Origin: Clostridiales bacterium
GTDB taxonomy: Bacteria > Bacillota > Clostridia > Lachnospirales > Lachnospiraceae
Length of the DNA stretch: 5,539 nucleotides
Assembly: GCA_019418195.1 (NCBI GenBank)
Contig: DYCJ01000019.1
Span: forward strand, 1 to 5,539
Reading direction: 5' to 3'
Positions 4,652-5,539 of the stretch are shown here, one piece after another. Each line of letters starts with the position of its first letter. Position 1 is the first letter of the stretch. Under the pieces are notes generated by a model. It was not told the origin of the DNA. It was given only the letters and a program-made list of their open reading frames with translations, and ran no database searches. Position numbers and translations under genes: made by a program.

Positions 4652-4690
4652 TTTTACACTCTGAATATTAGTTTTTGCAGTTCCCATTGA
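4601..4690 (+). CDS. 29-residue leader peptide running through the attenuator
   Basis: The ATG at 4601 lies 8 bases after GAGG (4589-4592). The ORF begins MPLCQDHRVGKIPGSF and ends at TGA 4688-4690, giving 29 residues. The coding sequence covers hairpin B, the terminator stem and its T-run, so a translating ribosome must melt the terminator. The first 15 codons coincide with the 43-bp repeat, so this peptide portion is duplicated at 3959-4001, there without an ATG. The peptide itself probably has no role after synthesis. No obvious run of one amino acid codon points to amino-acid control, so drug or translation-rate sensing is more likely. Confidence 0.6.
   Translation: MPLCQDHRVGKIPGSFKFYTLNISFCSSH
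4603..4645 (+). repeat. 43-bp direct repeat, copy 2 (active leader copy)
   Basis: Identical to 3959-4001, offset by 644 bp. This copy carries the leader ATG immediately upstream and sits 21 bp after a consensus -10 box. The two copies flank the ribbon-helix-helix and 51-residue genes. Confidence 0.9.
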
Positions 4691-4783
4691 AGATTTCTCC
4701 GGTTTCAATAAGATGTATGTCAGAAGATAATCCCGCAAGGGTATTTTAAGAACACAGCGTAACAGGTGAAAGGAGAATCAGAC

Positions 4784-5488
4784 ATGGCAATCTTAACTGC
4801 ATCACATCTGAAAAAATATTATGGAAAGGATGAGAGCCTTGTAAAGGAACTGGACGACGTGAATGTCTCCATCGAAGAGGGACAGTTCGCAGCCGTTATC
4901 GGTACGTCCGGCAGCGGTAAATCCACACTTCTCAATATGCTGGGCGGTCTGGATGTACCTACTTCCGGTAGTGTACAGATCGAGGGAAATAAACTTAAGG
5001 AAATGAGCGAAGAGCAGCTCACTGTATTCCGCAGGAAAAGGATCGGATTTATCTTCCAGAATTACAACCTCATCCCTTATCTCACAGCATATGAAAATAT
5101 CGTGCTTCCGGTGCGGCTGGACGGAAAAAAAGAAGATAAGAAGTTCTTAAAGGAGATCGTAAATTTTCTGGAACTAGACGGAAAGCTATCCAACTATCCG
5201 AGCCACCTCTCCGGCGGGCAGCAGCAGAGAGTCGCTATCGCAAGGGCGCTTATCACAAAACCGGCGCTCCTGTTGTGCGATGAGCCCACAGGAAATCTGG
5301 ACAGCCGGACCAGTGACAAGGTCATCGATCTTCTCAAGATGACCAGTGAGAAATTCCACCAGACAATCGTAATGATCACTCATAACCCGGAGATCGCACA
5401 GAAAGCTGACCGGCGGATCCGCATCGAAGACGGGCGGATCCAGAGCGATGAAACCGCATATGAAACAGACAGCAGGGTAACGGCGTAA
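4784..5488 (+). CDS. ABC transporter ATPase, MacB/LolD/BceA type
   Basis: A 234-residue ATPase with every expected motif: Walker [10 protein letters not shown] (40-48), Q-loop Q92 in [10 protein letters not shown], signature LSGGQQQR (142-149), Walker B LLLCDEP with catalytic E167, D-loop NLDS (171-174) and switch H200 (ITHN). The sequence [19 protein letters not shown] and the TGNLDS D-loop place it in the MacB/LolD/BceA group, which powers FtsX-like permeases that export or remove peptides, antibiotics or lipoproteins. I chose ATG 4784-4786 over the upstream GTG at 4766 because AAAGGAG (4769-4775) sits 8 bases before it and would lie inside the longer version. The permease gene begins 13 bases after the stop. 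The nearby remains of a two-component system suggest a former peptide-sensing detoxification module, but substrate is unknown. Confidence 0.93.
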   Translation: MAILTASHLKKYYGKDESLVKELDDVNVSIEEGQFAAVIGTSGSGKSTLLNMLGGLDVPTSGSVQIEGNKLKEMSEEQLTVFRRKRIGFIFQNYNLIPYLTAYENIVLPVRLDGKKEDKKFLKEIVNFLELDGKLSNYPSHLSGGQQQRVAIARALITKPALLLCDEPTGNLDSRTSDKVIDLLKMTSEKFHQTIVMITHNPEIAQKADRRIRIEDGRIQSDETAYETDSRVTA

Positions 5489-5501
5489 GGAGGAATTTGA
5501 G

Positions 5502-5539
5502 ATGAGTGGAAAGAAAACGGCGAAGCATATGATTGCGCT
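5502..5539 (+). CDS. start of the cognate FtsX-like permease gene (partial)
   Basis: An ATG at 5502-5504 follows AAGGAGGA (5487-5494), which overlaps the ATPase stop codon, so the two are translationally coupled. Only MSGKKTAKHMIA is visible before the window ends. No domain can be seen; the permease call rests on the standard ATPase-permease gene order of this family. Confidence 0.6.
   Translation, partial: MSGKKTAKHMIA

Noticed and set aside
4713..4730. Tiny ORF (M-Y-V-R-R) between the leader peptide and the ABC gene, a possible second leader
   Set aside because: No ribosome binding site precedes it and no hairpin depends on it; five codons occur easily by chance.
4766..4783. GTG at 4766 as the start of the ABC ATPase
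   Set aside because: The strong AAAGGAG at 4769-4775 would fall inside the coding sequence; it fits the ATG at 4784.

Overview
The window looks like accessory DNA of a low-to-moderate GC Firmicute, most likely a gut clostridial (Lachnospiraceae-type) genome. This rests on strong AGGAGG ribosome binding sites, canonical SigA promoters, A-rich coding with balanced third positions, and the gene mix: BlaI/BlaR, TipA-type MerR, MntA/HepT, an AgrA/AgrC-like LytTR two-component system, and a BceAB/MacB-type ABC exporter. The assignment is inference; there is no rRNA or marker gene.

Layout. On the minus strand at 1-600 is a blaI-blaR1-type regulator operon with a textbook promoter and a TTACATATGTAA operator, but blaI carries a one-base frameshift. 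At 610-843 are two gene ends, the last ~60 codons of a sensor kinase (minus) and a possible gene tail (plus), abutting as if one deletion removed the 5' halves of a divergent pair. A long terminator hairpin follows. At 923-1895 is an apparently autoregulated TipA-type MerR gene with the 19-bp promoter spacer typical of that family, closed by a hairpin. At 1996-2451 is mntA, an intact minimal nucleotidyltransferase antitoxin, followed by a hepT toxin gene that has lost its middle. At 2466-3938 is a decayed LytTR two-component system: the regulator lacks most of its receiver domain, and the AgrC-like kinase has an internal deletion plus frame change.

The most unusual part is 3940-4783. A 43-bp sequence containing a terminator hairpin occurs twice, identically, 644 bp apart. 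The second copy lies directly behind a strong plus-strand promoter and encodes part of a 29-codon leader ORF whose coding sequence runs through the terminator. Overlapping, mutually exclusive hairpins give the layout of a transcription attenuator controlling the downstream ABC transporter (4784 onward, with a permease starting at 5502). The first copy, behind the kinase gene, has lost the leader start codon. Between the copies are two small minus-strand genes, a ribbon-helix-helix-like repressor and a 51-residue protein, each with a TAGTGCGCTA palindrome in its promoter.

Putting it together: the ABC transporter probably once sat directly behind its two-component system, as in Bce-like peptide-sensing modules. 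That system is now broken, and the transporter has its own promoter and attenuator, next to a repressor module. Five genes in under 4 kb are damaged (blaI, kinase fragment, hepT, LytTR regulator, AgrC-like kinase), while mntA, the MerR gene, the small-gene pair and the ABC gene remain intact.
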